Assembly (NCBI RefSeq): GCF_014645135.1
Contig: NZ_BMLH01000007.1
Span: 156,998 to 220,997 of the forward strand
From: Rheinheimera tangshanensis
GTDB taxonomy: Bacteria; Pseudomonadota; Gammaproteobacteria; Enterobacterales; Alteromonadaceae
Length of the DNA stretch: 64,000 nucleotides
Reading direction: 5' to 3'
Notes under the pieces: model-generated
Database searches by the model: none
What the model was told of the DNA's origin: nothing
What the model saw: the letters and a program-made list of their open reading frames with translations, nothing else
Program-made: the position numbers and the translations under genes
Part shown: one piece after another, positions 26,015 through 36,310 of the stretch
Layout of the letters: the number at the start of each line of letters is the position of its first letter
Numbering within the stretch: the first letter of the stretch is position 1

Positions 26015-29000
26015 TTATTTTGAGGTCAATGGTTCGCCATAACTGGTTACGGCTGGTTTTCTGTTGCGGCTGAATCTGGCCTTCACTTTACGTTTAAAGG
26101 TTTCCAGACTGTCATAGAAAGTGGGTACCACCAACAAAGTCAACACAGTAGAGGTCAATACCCCACCTATCACTGAAATCCCCAAAGGTTTGTAGAACGC
26201 AGCGCCCTCACCTATACCAATAGCCACAGGTAACATACCTGCAACTAAAGCAAAAGTGGTCATCAGAATTGGACGTAGACGCTCACGACCCGCAGCAATT
26301 AATGCCTCTTCCAGCCCAAAACCTTCACTTTCTTTTTTACGGGCACAATCAATCAGCAAAATACCGTTTTTCACGACTATCCCCATCAACATCACCACGC
26401 CTATTAAACTCATCAGGTTTAAGGTTGCACCGGCTATCAACAAGGACAACACCACACCGATCAGAGATAAGGGCAAAGACATCATAATAGAGACTGGTGC
26501 CAGGAAGCTGTGGAACTGCACCACTAAAATCAGATACATCAACATCACAGCTAAACCCAAAGCTCCAAAAATGCTGCCGAAGACTTCTTCCTGATCACGG
26601 CTCTGACCACCAGATACCACATCATAACCAGGCGGGAATGGAATAGTTTTCAGTAGTTTTTTCGCGTCGGCATCTACTTCACCAAAACTGCGACCTTGTA
26701 CGTTGGCCCCAACAGCCATCATACTCTCGCGGTCTAAGTGCTCAATCACTGCAGGCCCTTTGCCTACTGTCACTGTGGCTATTTGTTCCAATGGGATCAT
26801 AGCGCCGGTGCGATTAGATAACAGCGGCAAGCGTTCCAAATCCTGCACTGTCATTCGTTCTTCCGGTTTAATACGAACATAAACGTTACGGGTTTCCCCT
26901 GTTGGGTCTATCCAATCGCCAATTTCAGCACCAGCAAATGCCAGACGTAAGGCACTGGCCGCATCACTCATCGATAACCCCAAGCTGGACGCCAAACCAC
27001 GGTTAAACTCAATTTGAAGCTCAGGTTTAGGATCCTGAGTCGACAAGCCAACATCCACAGCACCAGGCACAGTTTTCAACTTTTCCATGTAATCCATCAC
27101 CAGACCTTCCAACACTCTGCTATCCGGCCCACGGAACTGAATTTGCAACGCTTTACCGCCACCACCGCCATTTAAATCAGCGGAGACAGTGTATTCAGCC
27201 CCCACCAGTTGCTGCACCTTGGCACGTAATTCCGCCGCAACTTCACGGGAACTACGGTCACGTTCATATTCTTTTTTCAACCGGACAAAGATTTGAGCCC
27301 GGGTAATATTGCCCTGAGTTCCTACAGTGGTTTGGGTATACAACTGTTCAGGCAACTGGCGCGCAATAGCTGCCGCCTGCTCTGCTTTTATACTGGTGTA
27401 CTCGATGCTGGCTTCTGAAGGCGCACGCACTGAAATCACCACACCACCATCGTCAGTTTCCGGCAGGAAACCTGAGCCACCATGAGCACCTTGCAGGTAA
27501 ATAGCACCAAAGAAAGAGCCAAAAGCCAGCAACCACATCGACTTTCGGTGTTTTAACGCCCAGCCTATTAATCTGGAGTAACGTTCAGCCTGATGATCAA
27601 ACCAACTATTAAAACGCTGTAATACTTTGCCAAGACCACGGCGTTTGGCATTTTTATCATGGTCCGGATCGTGCCAATAGGCGGACATCATCGGATCCAG
27701 CGTAAAGGAGATAAACAAAGACACCAACACAGAACAAGCTACGGTTAAACCAAAAGGCTTAAACCACTGCCCGGTAATACCATCCAAAAAGGCGATAGGA
27801 ATAAATACAGCCACAATAGACATAGTGGTAGCGATAACCGCCATTCCAATTTCTTTGGTGCCATCACGGGCGGCTGTCATATTGTCTTTGCCCATTTCCA
27901 TATGGCGGACAATGTTTTCCCGCACAACAATGGCATCATCAATCAGAATACCAATCGCCAGTGACAAGCCTAACAGCGACATAAAATTCAGCGTAAAGCC
28001 ACAGGCCCAGACCGCGATAAAAGAGGCTAACACTGAGGTTGGCAGAGCCAATGAGGTAATAAGTGTCGAACGCCAGGAGTTTAAAAACACAAAAACGGTG
28101 ACAATAGTCAGTAAAGCGCCCATAGACAGTGCTTCTGTCACGTTGCGCATACTGGCCGCTACGTCTTCACCTGAGTCACGTACCACCACTAATTCAAAAT
28201 CGGCAGGTAAGGTTTTCTTTAACTCTTCAATTTTTGCTTTGATATCGTCCGTCACACTGATAGTGGAAGCGTCACGAGCTTTAATCACGTCTATTCCCAA
28301 AGAAGGCGTACCATTAAAGATAGACAAACGGCGCTGCTCTGCGGCGCCATCCACCACCTCAGCGACTTGCTCTAAACGAATAGCTTGATCGCCGTTGCGT
28401 TTGACGACCATTTGTTCAAATTCACGCACATCGCGCAGACGGCCCTGGATACGAATACCCTGCTCTTCCATGCCGTTCACAACCCGACCTACTGGTGCAG
28501 CCACGTTTTGTGCACGCAAGGCATTGACCACATCCATAGCCGACACATTGGCTTCACGCATCGCATTGGAGTTTAAGAACACTGTCATTTCACGTTCTTT
28601 TTCCCCTTCCAGATTGACCAGCGCTACACCAGGCACAGCTCGTATTTCCCGGGCGATTTGATGTTCAGCCAGTTGCGACAGTTCTATCGGATCCATTGAT
28701 TTGGACGATAAAGCCAGCGACATAATAGGGAAAGCATTCGGATCTTCACGACGCAGAAAAGGCTCCTTCATCTCCGTCGGCAGTTTGTCCCGTACTACGG
28801 CCACTGCATCCCGCATTTCCTGCGAGGCTTCAATCAGGTCTTTATCAAACTCAAAAATTGCCACTATCACCGCATTGGACTCACGGGCATATGAGCGTAG
28901 CTCCCTCATCCCGGTGATGGTAGCCATCGAGTCTTCCACCCGGTTTAACACTTCACGCTCAACAGTTTCAGGCGAAGCACCAGGATAAGGAATGGTCATC

Positions 29001-29137
29001 ACCAGTACAGGAGGCTGAACATCAGGGAATTGGTTAGTTTTCAAATTGGTCATCGCAAAATAACCAAATATCATCATAGCCAGAGTGACGGCCACCACCA
29101 CCATAGGGCGCTTGATACTAAAATCAGATAAAAACAT
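26015..29137 (-). CDS. RND efflux pump permease (HAE1/AcrB type)
   Basis: This 1,040-residue inner-membrane proton/drug antiporter has twelve TM helices and two large periplasmic loops. Landmarks are GASPETVEREVLNRVEDSM near 54-73, the proton-relay pair in GILIDDAIVVRENI near 393-407, and the second-half GVVMLMGIVVKNGILLID near 925. Length and motifs fit the AcrB/MexB-like superfamily, closer to the single-permease MexK/VmeI-like branch than to heavy-metal CusA types, which have different proton-relay residues. It is 3 bp downstream of its adaptor gene. No outer-membrane factor gene follows, so a TolC encoded elsewhere is expected. Substrates are not predictable. Confidence 0.94.
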   Translation of the reverse strand: MFLSDFSIKRPMVVVAVTLAMMIFGYFAMTNLKTNQFPDVQPPVLVMTIPYPGASPETVEREVLNRVEDSMATITGMRELRSYARESNAVIVAIFEFDKDLIEASQEMRDAVAVVRDKLPTEMKEPFLRREDPNAFPIMSLALSSKSMDPIELSQLAEHQIAREIRAVPGVALVNLEGEKEREMTVFLNSNAMREANVSAMDVVNALRAQNVAAPVGRVVNGMEEQGIRIQGRLRDVREFEQMVVKRNGDQAIRLEQVAEVVDGAAEQRRLSIFNGTPSLGIDVIKARDASTISVTDDIKAKIEELKKTLPADFELVVVRDSGEDVAASMRNVTEALSMGALLTIVTVFVFLNSWRSTLITSLALPTSVLASFIAVWACGFTLNFMSLLGLSLAIGILIDDAIVVRENIVRHMEMGKDNMTAARDGTKEIGMAVIATTMSIVAVFIPIAFLDGITGQWFKPFGLTVACSVLVSLFISFTLDPMMSAYWHDPDHDKNAKRRGLGKVLQRFNSWFDHQAERYSRLIGWALKHRKSMWLLAFGSFFGAIYLQGAHGGSGFLPETDDGGVVISVRAPSEASIEYTSIKAEQAAAIARQLPEQLYTQTTVGTQGNITRAQIFVRLKKEYERDRSSREVAAELRAKVQQLVGAEYTVSADLNGGGGGKALQIQFRGPDSRVLEGLVMDYMEKLKTVPGAVDVGLSTQDPKPELQIEFNRGLASSLGLSMSDAASALRLAFAGAEIGDWIDPTGETRNVYVRIKPEERMTVQDLERLPLLSNRTGAMIPLEQIATVTVGKGPAVIEHLDRESMMAVGANVQGRSFGEVDADAKKLLKTIPFPPGYDVVSGGQSRDQEEVFGSIFGALGLAVMLMYLILVVQFHSFLAPVSIMMSLPLSLIGVVLSLLIAGATLNLMSLIGVVMLMGIVVKNGILLIDCARKKESEGFGLEEALIAAGRERLRPILMTTFALVAGMLPVAIGIGEGAAFYKPLGISVIGGVLTSTVLTLLVVPTFYDSLETFKRKVKARFSRNRKPAVTSYGEPLTSK

Positions 29138-29140
29138 GGT

Positions 29141-30283
29141 TTAATTTCCTGTGCTGACTTTAGCTGAGGTTTGCTCTTCCACGGCCAAGGCTGCGGCAGC
29201 CAGCTCGGCTTTAACGCCGTCCGTTAACGCACCTTGTGGATGACGCAAAATCTGAGCACCAGAGCTTATACCGGACAAAACCTGTTGAGTTCCCCAGCGT
29301 TCATCCTTATCACCCACTTCTACTTCGGTCTTTTTCAGTTCGTTGTTGGCAAACTGCCAGACAAAGTGTTTATCGCCCTCACGGATCAACGCCGACTCTG
29401 GCACCATCAAGGCATCGCTGTTTTGCACTTCAACATGCCCCTCTGCATACAAACCTGCAACCAGCGACTGTTCTTTCAAATCCATACTGACTAACAATTG
29501 CACCTGACGGGTACTTTCATTGGCCAGTGGATTAATGCGCTCGACAGTGCCAGTGAAAAACTGACCGCTATAACCATTTACTTTAAAGGTCACTTTATTG
29601 CCTACTTTGACTTGCCCCACACGGTCAGCGGCCACATAGCCCTCAAACCTAATACTGGCAGGGTCAATCAGCACCATCAACCCCTTGCCAACCTGAGCTG
29701 TATCACCGGCAGACACTTTACGGGTTGCCACTACACCCGAAAATGGTGCTTTGACTTCAGTTTTTTCCATCTGCTGACGCGCTTCCACTAAACGAGCCCG
29801 GGCAGAGGCCAAATCAGATTGGGCTTGATTGGCTTTGTTTTCCGCCGCTTCTAAGCCTTCTTGGGTCACTAAACTCTGTTTGGACAAAGACTGCATGCGT
29901 TTAAGTTGGCGATTGGATTGCTCCAGCGTCACTATCGCCGAACGTTCGGCTTCCTGGGCTGATAGTAATTTGTCGCGGTAGGTCGTTTGGTCCAGCTTCA
30001 CCAATACATCACCGGCTTTGACCATATCACCATTGTCTTTGAATACCTGCATGACGATGCCGGACACTTCTGCGTTGAGTTCAGCCTTCACCACGGGTTG
30101 CAACGACCCTGAAATCACAGGACCGCGCGCTAAATTACTTTCCGCTAAGGTGAGTAAATCCTGCCCCACTAGTTGTAATGGTTTTGCGCTGTCCTCTTGC
30201 ACTTTGGCTACTTCGGGCTTAGAACAAGCCGCTAAAGCGCTGGCAACACATAAGGCGATTAATGTTAGTTTTATAGTTTTCAT
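29141..30283 (-). CDS. RND efflux periplasmic adaptor lipoprotein (MFP)
   Basis: The 380-residue adaptor has a lipoprotein signal (ALAACSKPE), a split barrel-sandwich (lipoyl) domain with VSGIVMQVFKDNGDMVKAGD and VKAPFSGVVATRKVSAGDT, a short coiled-coil hairpin between them (about 100-160), and a beta-barrel domain. It links the permease to a TolC-type channel. It is first in the operon, divergent from the NhaC-type gene; the 253-bp gap holds an operator-like near-palindrome at 30375-30391, about 92 nt from the start. Confidence 0.93.
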   Translation of the reverse strand: MKTIKLTLIALCVASALAACSKPEVAKVQEDSAKPLQLVGQDLLTLAESNLARGPVISGSLQPVVKAELNAEVSGIVMQVFKDNGDMVKAGDVLVKLDQTTYRDKLLSAQEAERSAIVTLEQSNRQLKRMQSLSKQSLVTQEGLEAAENKANQAQSDLASARARLVEARQQMEKTEVKAPFSGVVATRKVSAGDTAQVGKGLMVLIDPASIRFEGYVAADRVGQVKVGNKVTFKVNGYSGQFFTGTVERINPLANESTRQVQLLVSMDLKEQSLVAGLYAEGHVEVQNSDALMVPESALIREGDKHFVWQFANNELKKTEVEVGDKDERWGTQQVLSGISSGAQILRHPQGALTDGVKAELAAAALAVEEQTSAKVSTGN

Positions 30284-30374
30284 GGTCCCAACCCATCCGA
30301 TAGTTCAAGCAAGCATAGATACTTTTTTATTAAAGCCACTATAAAACAGTCGGAAGTTTCAGTCCTGCCAAAAG

Positions 30375-30391
30375 GGTAACAAGTTGTAACC
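30375..30391. promoter_or_regulatory. Operator-like near-palindrome before the RND operon
   Basis: The 17-mer at 30375-30391 reads GGTAACAAGTTGTAACC. It is symmetric except for two positions and the centre, the size and form of a TetR- or MarR-type site. It lies in the divergent gap between the pump and the NhaC-type operon. No local regulator gene is present. Confidence 0.4.
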
Positions 30392-30536
30392 ATTTTGGTG
30401 TACTACAGATCAGTCACAAAAAAAGCTTTTTTTGAATAGAAATCAGACAAACAACCAAAGCGAACTGGTAACAGGACACTAATTACTGCAGTATAAACAG
30501 CATTGATTGCTCAACATTGAATACAGGGAAGCTCCA

Positions 30537-31934
30537 GTGCCCGATAGTTTAAGTTTATTACCTGCCATTCTGGCGATAGCTGTAGTGATTTGGCGTAAGG
30601 AAGTGATACTGGCACTTATTTTAGCCGTCGCCTGTGCTGAAGTTTTATTGTATTTAAAACAGCCTGAACTAAGCGTCTTTGGTGCTTTGTTGTATGGCCC
30701 GGTGCAAAGTTTAGAACGTATAATCTCTGTCACTTCTTCAGCCGATAACAGCAGAATTTTATTGTTCTCCCTGCTGATTGGTGCCCTGATGGCCTATATG
30801 CGCGACTCAGGTGGTGTCTCTGCTATGGTCGACTGGTTCATCCGCAAAGGAATTGCCCGTACTAAACGTCAGGCTGGTTTTATCAGCTACGGCATAGGTA
30901 TTCTGGTGTTTATCGAGTCTAATTTGAGTGCGTTAACCGCAGGTATAGTGTCGCGTGGTTTGTACGATAAATTCAAAATGAGTCGTGCCCGCCTGGCTTA
31001 TATAGTCGACAGTACCAGTGCTCCTATTTGTATTTTAATTTTGCTCAACGGCTGGGGTGCTTATGTGTTGGGGCTGTTAAGTACTTATACCTTACCTGAA
31101 TCCGCTGTCTCCGTGCTCATTGGCACTATTCCACTGAATTTTTATGCTTTGTTTACCCTGATGATGGTGTTTTACACCATCTACACCGACAAAGTTTATG
31201 GTCCGATGAAACAAGCCGAACTTGAGCTCAATACAGTCGCCAGCCATAGCGATATTGATACTCCAGCAAGTAGTGTGTCGTTGATGTTAGTGCCTTTACT
31301 GACTCTGATTGCCGGTATGGTCGGTTTTATGCTGTGGACAGGAAATGGCAGTTTAGTCGAAGGCTCGGGTGCTAAGGCTGCACTTTATGCCACTACTCTG
31401 GCTTGTGTAGTGGCTTATGGCCTGATGGCTCTGACTCGAAAATTTAACCATCAGCAACTGGTGACTATAGGTTTTAGAGGTATGGGAGAACTCTTGCCTT
31501 TAGTCAGCATAGTGCTGTTATCTTTGGCGTTAGGCAGCGCGATGAAGGATTTAGGCACTGGGGTTTATGTTGCTTCTTTTGTCAAAGAGTCCACTCCTTT
31601 GGTGTTAATTCCGGCCCTGCTTTTTATCGCTGGAGCCATTATCTCTTTTACTACGGGCACTTCATGGGGAACATTTGCCATTTTAATTCCTATAGGTATG
31701 CCTTTGGTCGAGATGCTCGGATTACCGCCTTCGCTCATTCTGGCTGCTATTTTAAGTGGTGGTATTTGGGGCGATCACTGCTCGCCCATCTCAGATACCA
31801 CAGTAGTCAGTGCAGTCGCATCAGGCTGTGATTTATTAGAGCATGTAAAAACTCAGCTGCCTTATGCGCTGTTTTGTGGAGTGCTGGCACTGATCGCCTT
31901 TTTAATCAGCGGCTGGGTGATGATTGGTGGCTAA
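30537..31934 (+). CDS. NhaC-family Na+/H+ antiporter-like transporter
   Basis: A multi-TM inner-membrane protein of about 465 residues (some 11-12 helices). Landmarks include YMRDSGGVSAMVDWF, VFIESNLSALTAGIVSRGLYDK, FTTGTSWGTFAILIPIGMPL and the C-terminal GGIWGDHCSPISDTTVVSA; the last is a hallmark of the NhaC/MleN family. GTG 30537 is chosen for AGGGAA 7 nt upstream and because a helix starts there; a TTG at 30507 would add ten polar residues. The family contains Na+/H+ and Na+-linked lactate/malate or amino acid exchangers. Being in one operon with a D-Ala-D-Ala dipeptidase and PBP4, it may move a muropeptide breakdown product; this is inference. Confidence 0.85.
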   Translation: MPDSLSLLPAILAIAVVIWRKEVILALILAVACAEVLLYLKQPELSVFGALLYGPVQSLERIISVTSSADNSRILLFSLLIGALMAYMRDSGGVSAMVDWFIRKGIARTKRQAGFISYGIGILVFIESNLSALTAGIVSRGLYDKFKMSRARLAYIVDSTSAPICILILLNGWGAYVLGLLSTYTLPESAVSVLIGTIPLNFYALFTLMMVFYTIYTDKVYGPMKQAELELNTVASHSDIDTPASSVSLMLVPLLTLIAGMVGFMLWTGNGSLVEGSGAKAALYATTLACVVAYGLMALTRKFNHQQLVTIGFRGMGELLPLVSIVLLSLALGSAMKDLGTGVYVASFVKESTPLVLIPALLFIAGAIISFTTGTSWGTFAILIPIGMPLVEMLGLPPSLILAAILSGGIWGDHCSPISDTTVVSAVASGCDLLEHVKTQLPYALFCGVLALIAFLISGWVMIGG

Positions 31935-31974
31935 AGCGCAAACAAGCTATGGATTTATACGGGAAGTACAGTCG

Positions 31975-32733
31975 ATGAAAACACAAGCCACAGTCGCTCT
32001 GAGCTGCATTTTGTTACTATCCTGTGCTGCCACAGAGCCACAAAAAACGCAGCCACAAGCCAAACCAATAAGCTCAGCGGCAGTGAAGTCTCAAAGCGAG
32101 ATCCGGATTGAAACTGATAAACCTGCTGATATTGTGAATGTCACGACTCTCACTCAGCAAATACAGGTGAGCATGGCCTATGCTGGTCCTGATAATTTCA
32201 CAGCAACACCAGTGCCTGGTTATCAGGCGAATCACTGCTATTTGCAGCAAAAAGCCGCGCAAGCTGTAGCGCAAGTTGCGATACAAGCCGCTCTTTTGGG
32301 TTATCAGTTGCAATTACTGGATTGTTACCGGCCTCAACGCGCATCCAATTATTTTCTCAGTTGGGTGGCAGATGCTTCGGATCAAAAAACCAAAGCAGCC
32401 TATTATCCTCGTCTGAATAAAGCAGACTTACATCAGGGTTATATTGCTGCACACTCGGGGCATAGCCGTGCTTCCACTGTGGATTTAACTTTACTGCGAA
32501 AAAACGCTGCGGGTCAGTGGCGCCCTGTAGATATGGGTGGTACTTATGATTTATTTGACCCTATGTCTCATTTAAATAGTACAGCTATTACCACAGAACA
32601 AAAATCCAACCGATTGTTATTAAAGGATTTAATGCAGCAGCAAGGCTTTACCCCTTACGAGCTGGAATGGTGGCATTTTACGCTGCATAACGAACGCTAC
32701 CCAAACAGCTATTTTGACTTTGTGGTGAATTAA
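31975..32733 (+). CDS. ddpX: D-Ala-D-Ala dipeptidase, VanX/DdpX family lipoprotein
   Basis: A 252-residue precursor with a lipoprotein signal (CILLLSCAATE). The peptidase M15D domain carries the zinc ligands in SGHSRASTVDLTL (His and Asp) and EWWHFTL (catalytic Glu and His); LLDCYRPQRA holds the conserved Arg. VanX-type enzymes split D-alanyl-D-alanine. An exported lipoprotein form is unlike cytoplasmic VanX and suggests a periplasmic role in recycling or nutrition rather than glycopeptide resistance, and no vanA/H ligase genes are near. The start 31975 has GGGAAG 8 nt upstream; an earlier in-frame ATG at 31924 overlaps the antiporter gene. PBP4 follows 11 bp later. Confidence 0.88.
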   Translation: MKTQATVALSCILLLSCAATEPQKTQPQAKPISSAAVKSQSEIRIETDKPADIVNVTTLTQQIQVSMAYAGPDNFTATPVPGYQANHCYLQQKAAQAVAQVAIQAALLGYQLQLLDCYRPQRASNYFLSWVADASDQKTKAAYYPRLNKADLHQGYIAAHSGHSRASTVDLTLLRKNAAGQWRPVDMGGTYDLFDPMSHLNSTAITTEQKSNRLLLKDLMQQQGFTPYELEWWHFTLHNERYPNSYFDFVVN

Positions 32734-32744
32734 AAGGAGCTGTT

Positions 32745-34208
32745 ATGCCCTCTTTGCGCCAGTCTGCCTCTGGCTTAGTGTTGCTGATCACTGCAGGACT
32801 TAGTGCCTGCAGTAGTACAGCCTCCCTGCACACAAAACAACACCAGCTAATAACTCAACTGTCTGCGCAATTACAACAGGCTCAACTGCCCACAGACGCG
32901 CTGGCTTTTATCGCCTACCCACTGGATAGGTCTGTAGCACCATTGGGTTATCAGTCAGACAAAGCCATGCAACCGGCTTCCACCATGAAACTCGTCACCA
33001 GTATTGTCGCACTGGAGCAATTGGGTCCGGCCTACCGGGCGAAAACTCAGTTACGCTCTTACGAAGCGCCAGCGCAAAAGATGCAACAGCCTCTGGTGCT
33101 GAAGGGTTTGGGGGATATGGACTTTAACGTGCAGGAACTCTGGTCTTTGCTACAACAGGCTTATGATCAGGGCATACGCCAAATTCCCGCTATTCAGATT
33201 GACCGCAGCTGGTTTAATCCTTCACGTCCTGAGCTAACTGCTTTGCCTTTTGATGAAACGCCACGGGAATACTATAACCTGCTGCCCGATGCTTTGTTTT
33301 TACAACGGAATATGCTGGGCATCCAACTGCAGTCCACTGCTGATAGTGTCACAGGCCAGTTTTATCCTCCACTACAAGATCTGGAGCTCATAACCAACCA
33401 GGTTGTGCTAACCGACAGCCACTGTGCAGATTGGTATCCACATCCCCATCATTTAGTCTTTAAACGCCAACCCGACAGGTTACAACTGATAGTACAGGGA
33501 GAGTTTCCGAAACATTGTCAGAAAAGGGATTATTTGCAGTTGCTCAACCGCCCGGATCTCAGTCGTTTACTGGTACAGCAGTTATGGCAACAGATTTCAG
33601 GACAAACACGAGTCCCGGTGCTGGAACAAGGCGCGACTGAGGCCACAGTGCTGCTGGCAGAACATCAAAGCCGAGCTTTAGCCGAGGTCTTACGAGACAT
33701 TAATAAAAGCTCTGACAATGCCCTCACCCGCCAGCTGTATTTAGCTTTAGGCGCCCAACAAATTAACACCCCGGCTGAACGGACGGCTGACCGCTCAGAG
33801 TTACAGGTTCGCAGTTTTCTGAGCCGTATCGAACTGGATCACAGCAGCCTGGTGCTGGAGAATGGTTCGGGGTTATCCCGCACTGAACGCATTAGTCCAG
33901 AACTCATGGCGGCACTACTGCAGCATGCTTACCAGAGTCAGTATCAGCCGGAACTTATCAGCAGCATGCCAGTTGCAGGTATGGATGGCACCTTAAAACG
34001 CCGTTTTACTGAGAGCCCGGTCAAAGGCAAAGCCCGTTTAAAAACCGGCACTTTGCGTAATGTCACGGCACTCGCAGGTTTTGCCACAGACCAAAGTGGC
34101 CGCACCTGGGTTGTCGCCAGTTTTATAAACCACTCTAAAGCCAGCCGTGGCCGCGTGGTCCTGGATAGCTTGATTGAGTGGATCAGAATGCAGTCTGTGA
34201 CCAATTGA
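32745..34208 (+). CDS. dacB: D-alanyl-D-alanine carboxypeptidase/endopeptidase (PBP4)
   Basis: The 487-residue S13-family peptidase has all three penicillin-binding motifs: PASTMK (SxxK, near 79), KSSDN (SxN, near 322) and LKTGTLRN (KTG, near 428). The N-terminus is a lipoprotein-like signal (ITAGLSACSS). PBP4 enzymes trim the terminal D-Ala and cut 4-3 cross-links in the periplasm. AAGGAG lies 6 nt before the ATG. It is last in the nhaC-ddpX-dacB operon; D-Ala-D-Ala type products from here could feed the dipeptidase. Lipidation is unusual for PBP4, which is normally soluble or loosely attached. Confidence 0.94.
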   Translation: MPSLRQSASGLVLLITAGLSACSSTASLHTKQHQLITQLSAQLQQAQLPTDALAFIAYPLDRSVAPLGYQSDKAMQPASTMKLVTSIVALEQLGPAYRAKTQLRSYEAPAQKMQQPLVLKGLGDMDFNVQELWSLLQQAYDQGIRQIPAIQIDRSWFNPSRPELTALPFDETPREYYNLLPDALFLQRNMLGIQLQSTADSVTGQFYPPLQDLELITNQVVLTDSHCADWYPHPHHLVFKRQPDRLQLIVQGEFPKHCQKRDYLQLLNRPDLSRLLVQQLWQQISGQTRVPVLEQGATEATVLLAEHQSRALAEVLRDINKSSDNALTRQLYLALGAQQINTPAERTADRSELQVRSFLSRIELDHSSLVLENGSGLSRTERISPELMAALLQHAYQSQYQPELISSMPVAGMDGTLKRRFTESPVKGKARLKTGTLRNVTALAGFATDQSGRTWVVASFINHSKASRGRVVLDSLIEWIRMQSVTN

Positions 34209-34230
34209 CGCTGTCTGACTAGAACGGACA

Positions 34231-34253
34231 AAAAGCAGGTCCAGCCTGCTTTT
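34231..34253. terminator. Bidirectional terminator between dacB and an MCP gene
   Basis: AAAAGCAGG (34231-34239) and CCTGCTTTT (34245-34253) form a perfect 9-bp stem with a 5-nt loop between convergent genes. Confidence 0.85.
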
Positions 34254-34270
34254 CAACCTGAGTCACCGCT

Positions 34271-36193
34271 TTACACCTTAAACTTCGACAATACAGCACT
34301 AAAATTCTCAGCGATGCGCTTTAAACCCTGACTGGAATCTTTGGTTGTGGCACTGTGCACCGCATTCTGTTGTGCTGCAGAATGAATATGGTTGGTTTTT
34401 TGACTGACACCATCAGCTACATCACGTTGCTCAGCCGCTGCAGTACTGATTTGGCTGTTCAGGTGATTAATTTCCTCTATGGCTTTAAGCACTAAATCCA
34501 TAGCCTGACTGGCTTCAGCAGCTTTGATCTCGTTATCTTTGACCGTCGCCTGAGCCGTTGAGTTTAAGCTTTGTACTGCGTTTACACCTTGTTGTAACTG
34601 TTCAATCATACGTTTGATTTCGCCAGTGGATGACTGAGTACGGCCAGCTAATAAACGTACTTCATCGGCCACCACACTAAAACCACGGCCTTGCTCACCG
34701 GCCCGTGCGGCTTCAATCGCCGCATTCAGCGCCAGCAGGTTGGTTTGTTCGGCTATAGTGTTAATGACTTCAAGTACTTTACCGATTTCAGCACTGGAGG
34801 CTGATAAAGTAGCAATAGAGCGCTGAGACTCTTGTGAATCCAATAACTGCTGAGCGGCATTTTTCACTGACGCTTCCAGTGTCTTCATTGCACCTTGCGT
34901 CAAACGTGAGGCTTCAACACTGGCTTGTTCTGCTTGCTCGGCGTTATGAGCCACCACAGAGGCGGTTGTCGCCAGCTCATGCACAGAGGATGCGGTGACT
35001 TCCAAATCAACAGTTTGTTTCACCACCTCTGCACTGGATTCTTCTGCCACATGAGCCAGTTCTACCGAAGCCTGCACCAGACCATGAGTCATAGAGCTCA
35101 GCTCTACTATAGTTAGGCGTAATTGCTCAAGTAACTGGTCAAAACAGCGCGCCATTTCACCAAATTCGTCACTGCTGTAGTTGGAAAAACGGCGGGTTAA
35201 ATCACCTTCACCTTCGGTAATAGCTTTAATAGCTCTAATAGTATCGTTGACCCGGGTCACGACGATGCTATGGGTTAACCAGTACACCACCAGTAACAGA
35301 ACTATTGCTGCTATGACGATAATCAACGAGGTCTTTATCACTTCATCACGCACTTCGGCGCTGAGTTCGTCGTTGGAATACGCCAAGACTATCTGATAAC
35401 CCCAGGGCGCAAACTGCTCTGTCTGAATAGTCCACTCCGGATTTTTCGTTTTTACAATCTGCTCCAGCTCTTCTGCTTTGATATGGCTGGACTGAGCACG
35501 GATAGCGCCGTTTCTGTCGAGCAAAGCAACGAAACCTGAATTCAGTAAACGGCTGGACGCCAGCAACTGACGCAAAGCTTCTAAATCGGCTTTGTAGCCC
35601 ACATAACCTATCCCCACCACCTCGCCTTGTGCATTGACCAGAGGTTCATAAGCCGTAACAAAAGGGTTGCCTAAAATATCCACTGAACCATAAAAAGCAT
35701 TGCCTTGACGGATAGCCGCCATTGCTGCCCCTGTGGGTGCTAATAAAGTACCTGTTGCCCGGCCAGTGTCAGTGATGACGTTGGTGGAGATCCGGACAAA
35801 ATCATCGCCAGTGCGGCTGAAAAGAGTCGCAGTGCCGCCCATGATAGCTGTCAGATCATCAACCAATTGGTAGCTGTTGCCCTGAGCTTCAGAGCCTAAG
35901 ATTAAATCCGGTACTTGTTGCGAACCAAAGGATAACAGCTCGCCCTGGGATACAGGTCCAAGATCGGCAATACGTTTGCGAAACAGCTTCATGCTACTTT
36001 GCACCTGCTGACTTAACAGGGCATCAGTAACAGTTAAGATATTCGTAATTTCGCGGTTTAAGCGCGCTTTATCTGTGTTAACAGCACTTTCTATCTGCTG
36101 ATATTTAGAAAACGAAATCACCACAATGGAACTCAGCATCGCCAGTAAAACCAGGCCGGTGAGTGTTAACATAAATTTGCGTTGTACCGACAT
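34271..36193 (-). CDS. Methyl-accepting chemotaxis protein, Cache type
   Basis: A 640-residue receptor with a TM at about 10-30, a large periplasmic Cache-like domain (about 40-270, including [20 protein letters not shown], typical of Cache_3/Cache_2 proteins), a TM near 283-303 ([17 protein letters not shown]), HAMP, and the signalling coiled coil with tip [19 protein letters not shown]. The ligand is likely a small organic compound, as usual for Cache domains, but unknown. Its upstream region contains an orphan minus-strand terminator and hairpin array, so a leader RNA may control it. Confidence 0.94.
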   Translation of the reverse strand: MSVQRKFMLTLTGLVLLAMLSSIVVISFSKYQQIESAVNTDKARLNREITNILTVTDALLSQQVQSSMKLFRKRIADLGPVSQGELLSFGSQQVPDLILGSEAQGNSYQLVDDLTAIMGGTATLFSRTGDDFVRISTNVITDTGRATGTLLAPTGAAMAAIRQGNAFYGSVDILGNPFVTAYEPLVNAQGEVVGIGYVGYKADLEALRQLLASSRLLNSGFVALLDRNGAIRAQSSHIKAEELEQIVKTKNPEWTIQTEQFAPWGYQIVLAYSNDELSAEVRDEVIKTSLIIVIAAIVLLLVVYWLTHSIVVTRVNDTIRAIKAITEGEGDLTRRFSNYSSDEFGEMARCFDQLLEQLRLTIVELSSMTHGLVQASVELAHVAEESSAEVVKQTVDLEVTASSVHELATTASVVAHNAEQAEQASVEASRLTQGAMKTLEASVKNAAQQLLDSQESQRSIATLSASSAEIGKVLEVINTIAEQTNLLALNAAIEAARAGEQGRGFSVVADEVRLLAGRTQSSTGEIKRMIEQLQQGVNAVQSLNSTAQATVKDNEIKAAEASQAMDLVLKAIEEINHLNSQISTAAAEQRDVADGVSQKTNHIHSAAQQNAVHSATTKDSSQGLKRIAENFSAVLSKFKV

Positions 36194-36310
36194 AAAAGTT
36201 CCTTTGTGGTTTGTGATTACCTTTACTAAAGGCGACCTGGATCAAAGTATTACGTAATAAAATAGTTTAGCCTGTAAAGTTTTGCGTCACTGGAAAGGCT
36301 TTTTAAAATC

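Noticed and set aside
27825..28388. Long open frame of 187 codons antisense to the RND permease
   Set aside because: It is the mirror frame of a highly conserved permease gene, shows no family motif and no good start context.
31975..32733. Vancomycin-resistance cluster suggested by the VanX-like dipeptidase
   Set aside because: No vanH, vanA or van regulator genes are adjacent and the protein is an exported lipoprotein, which fits recycling better.
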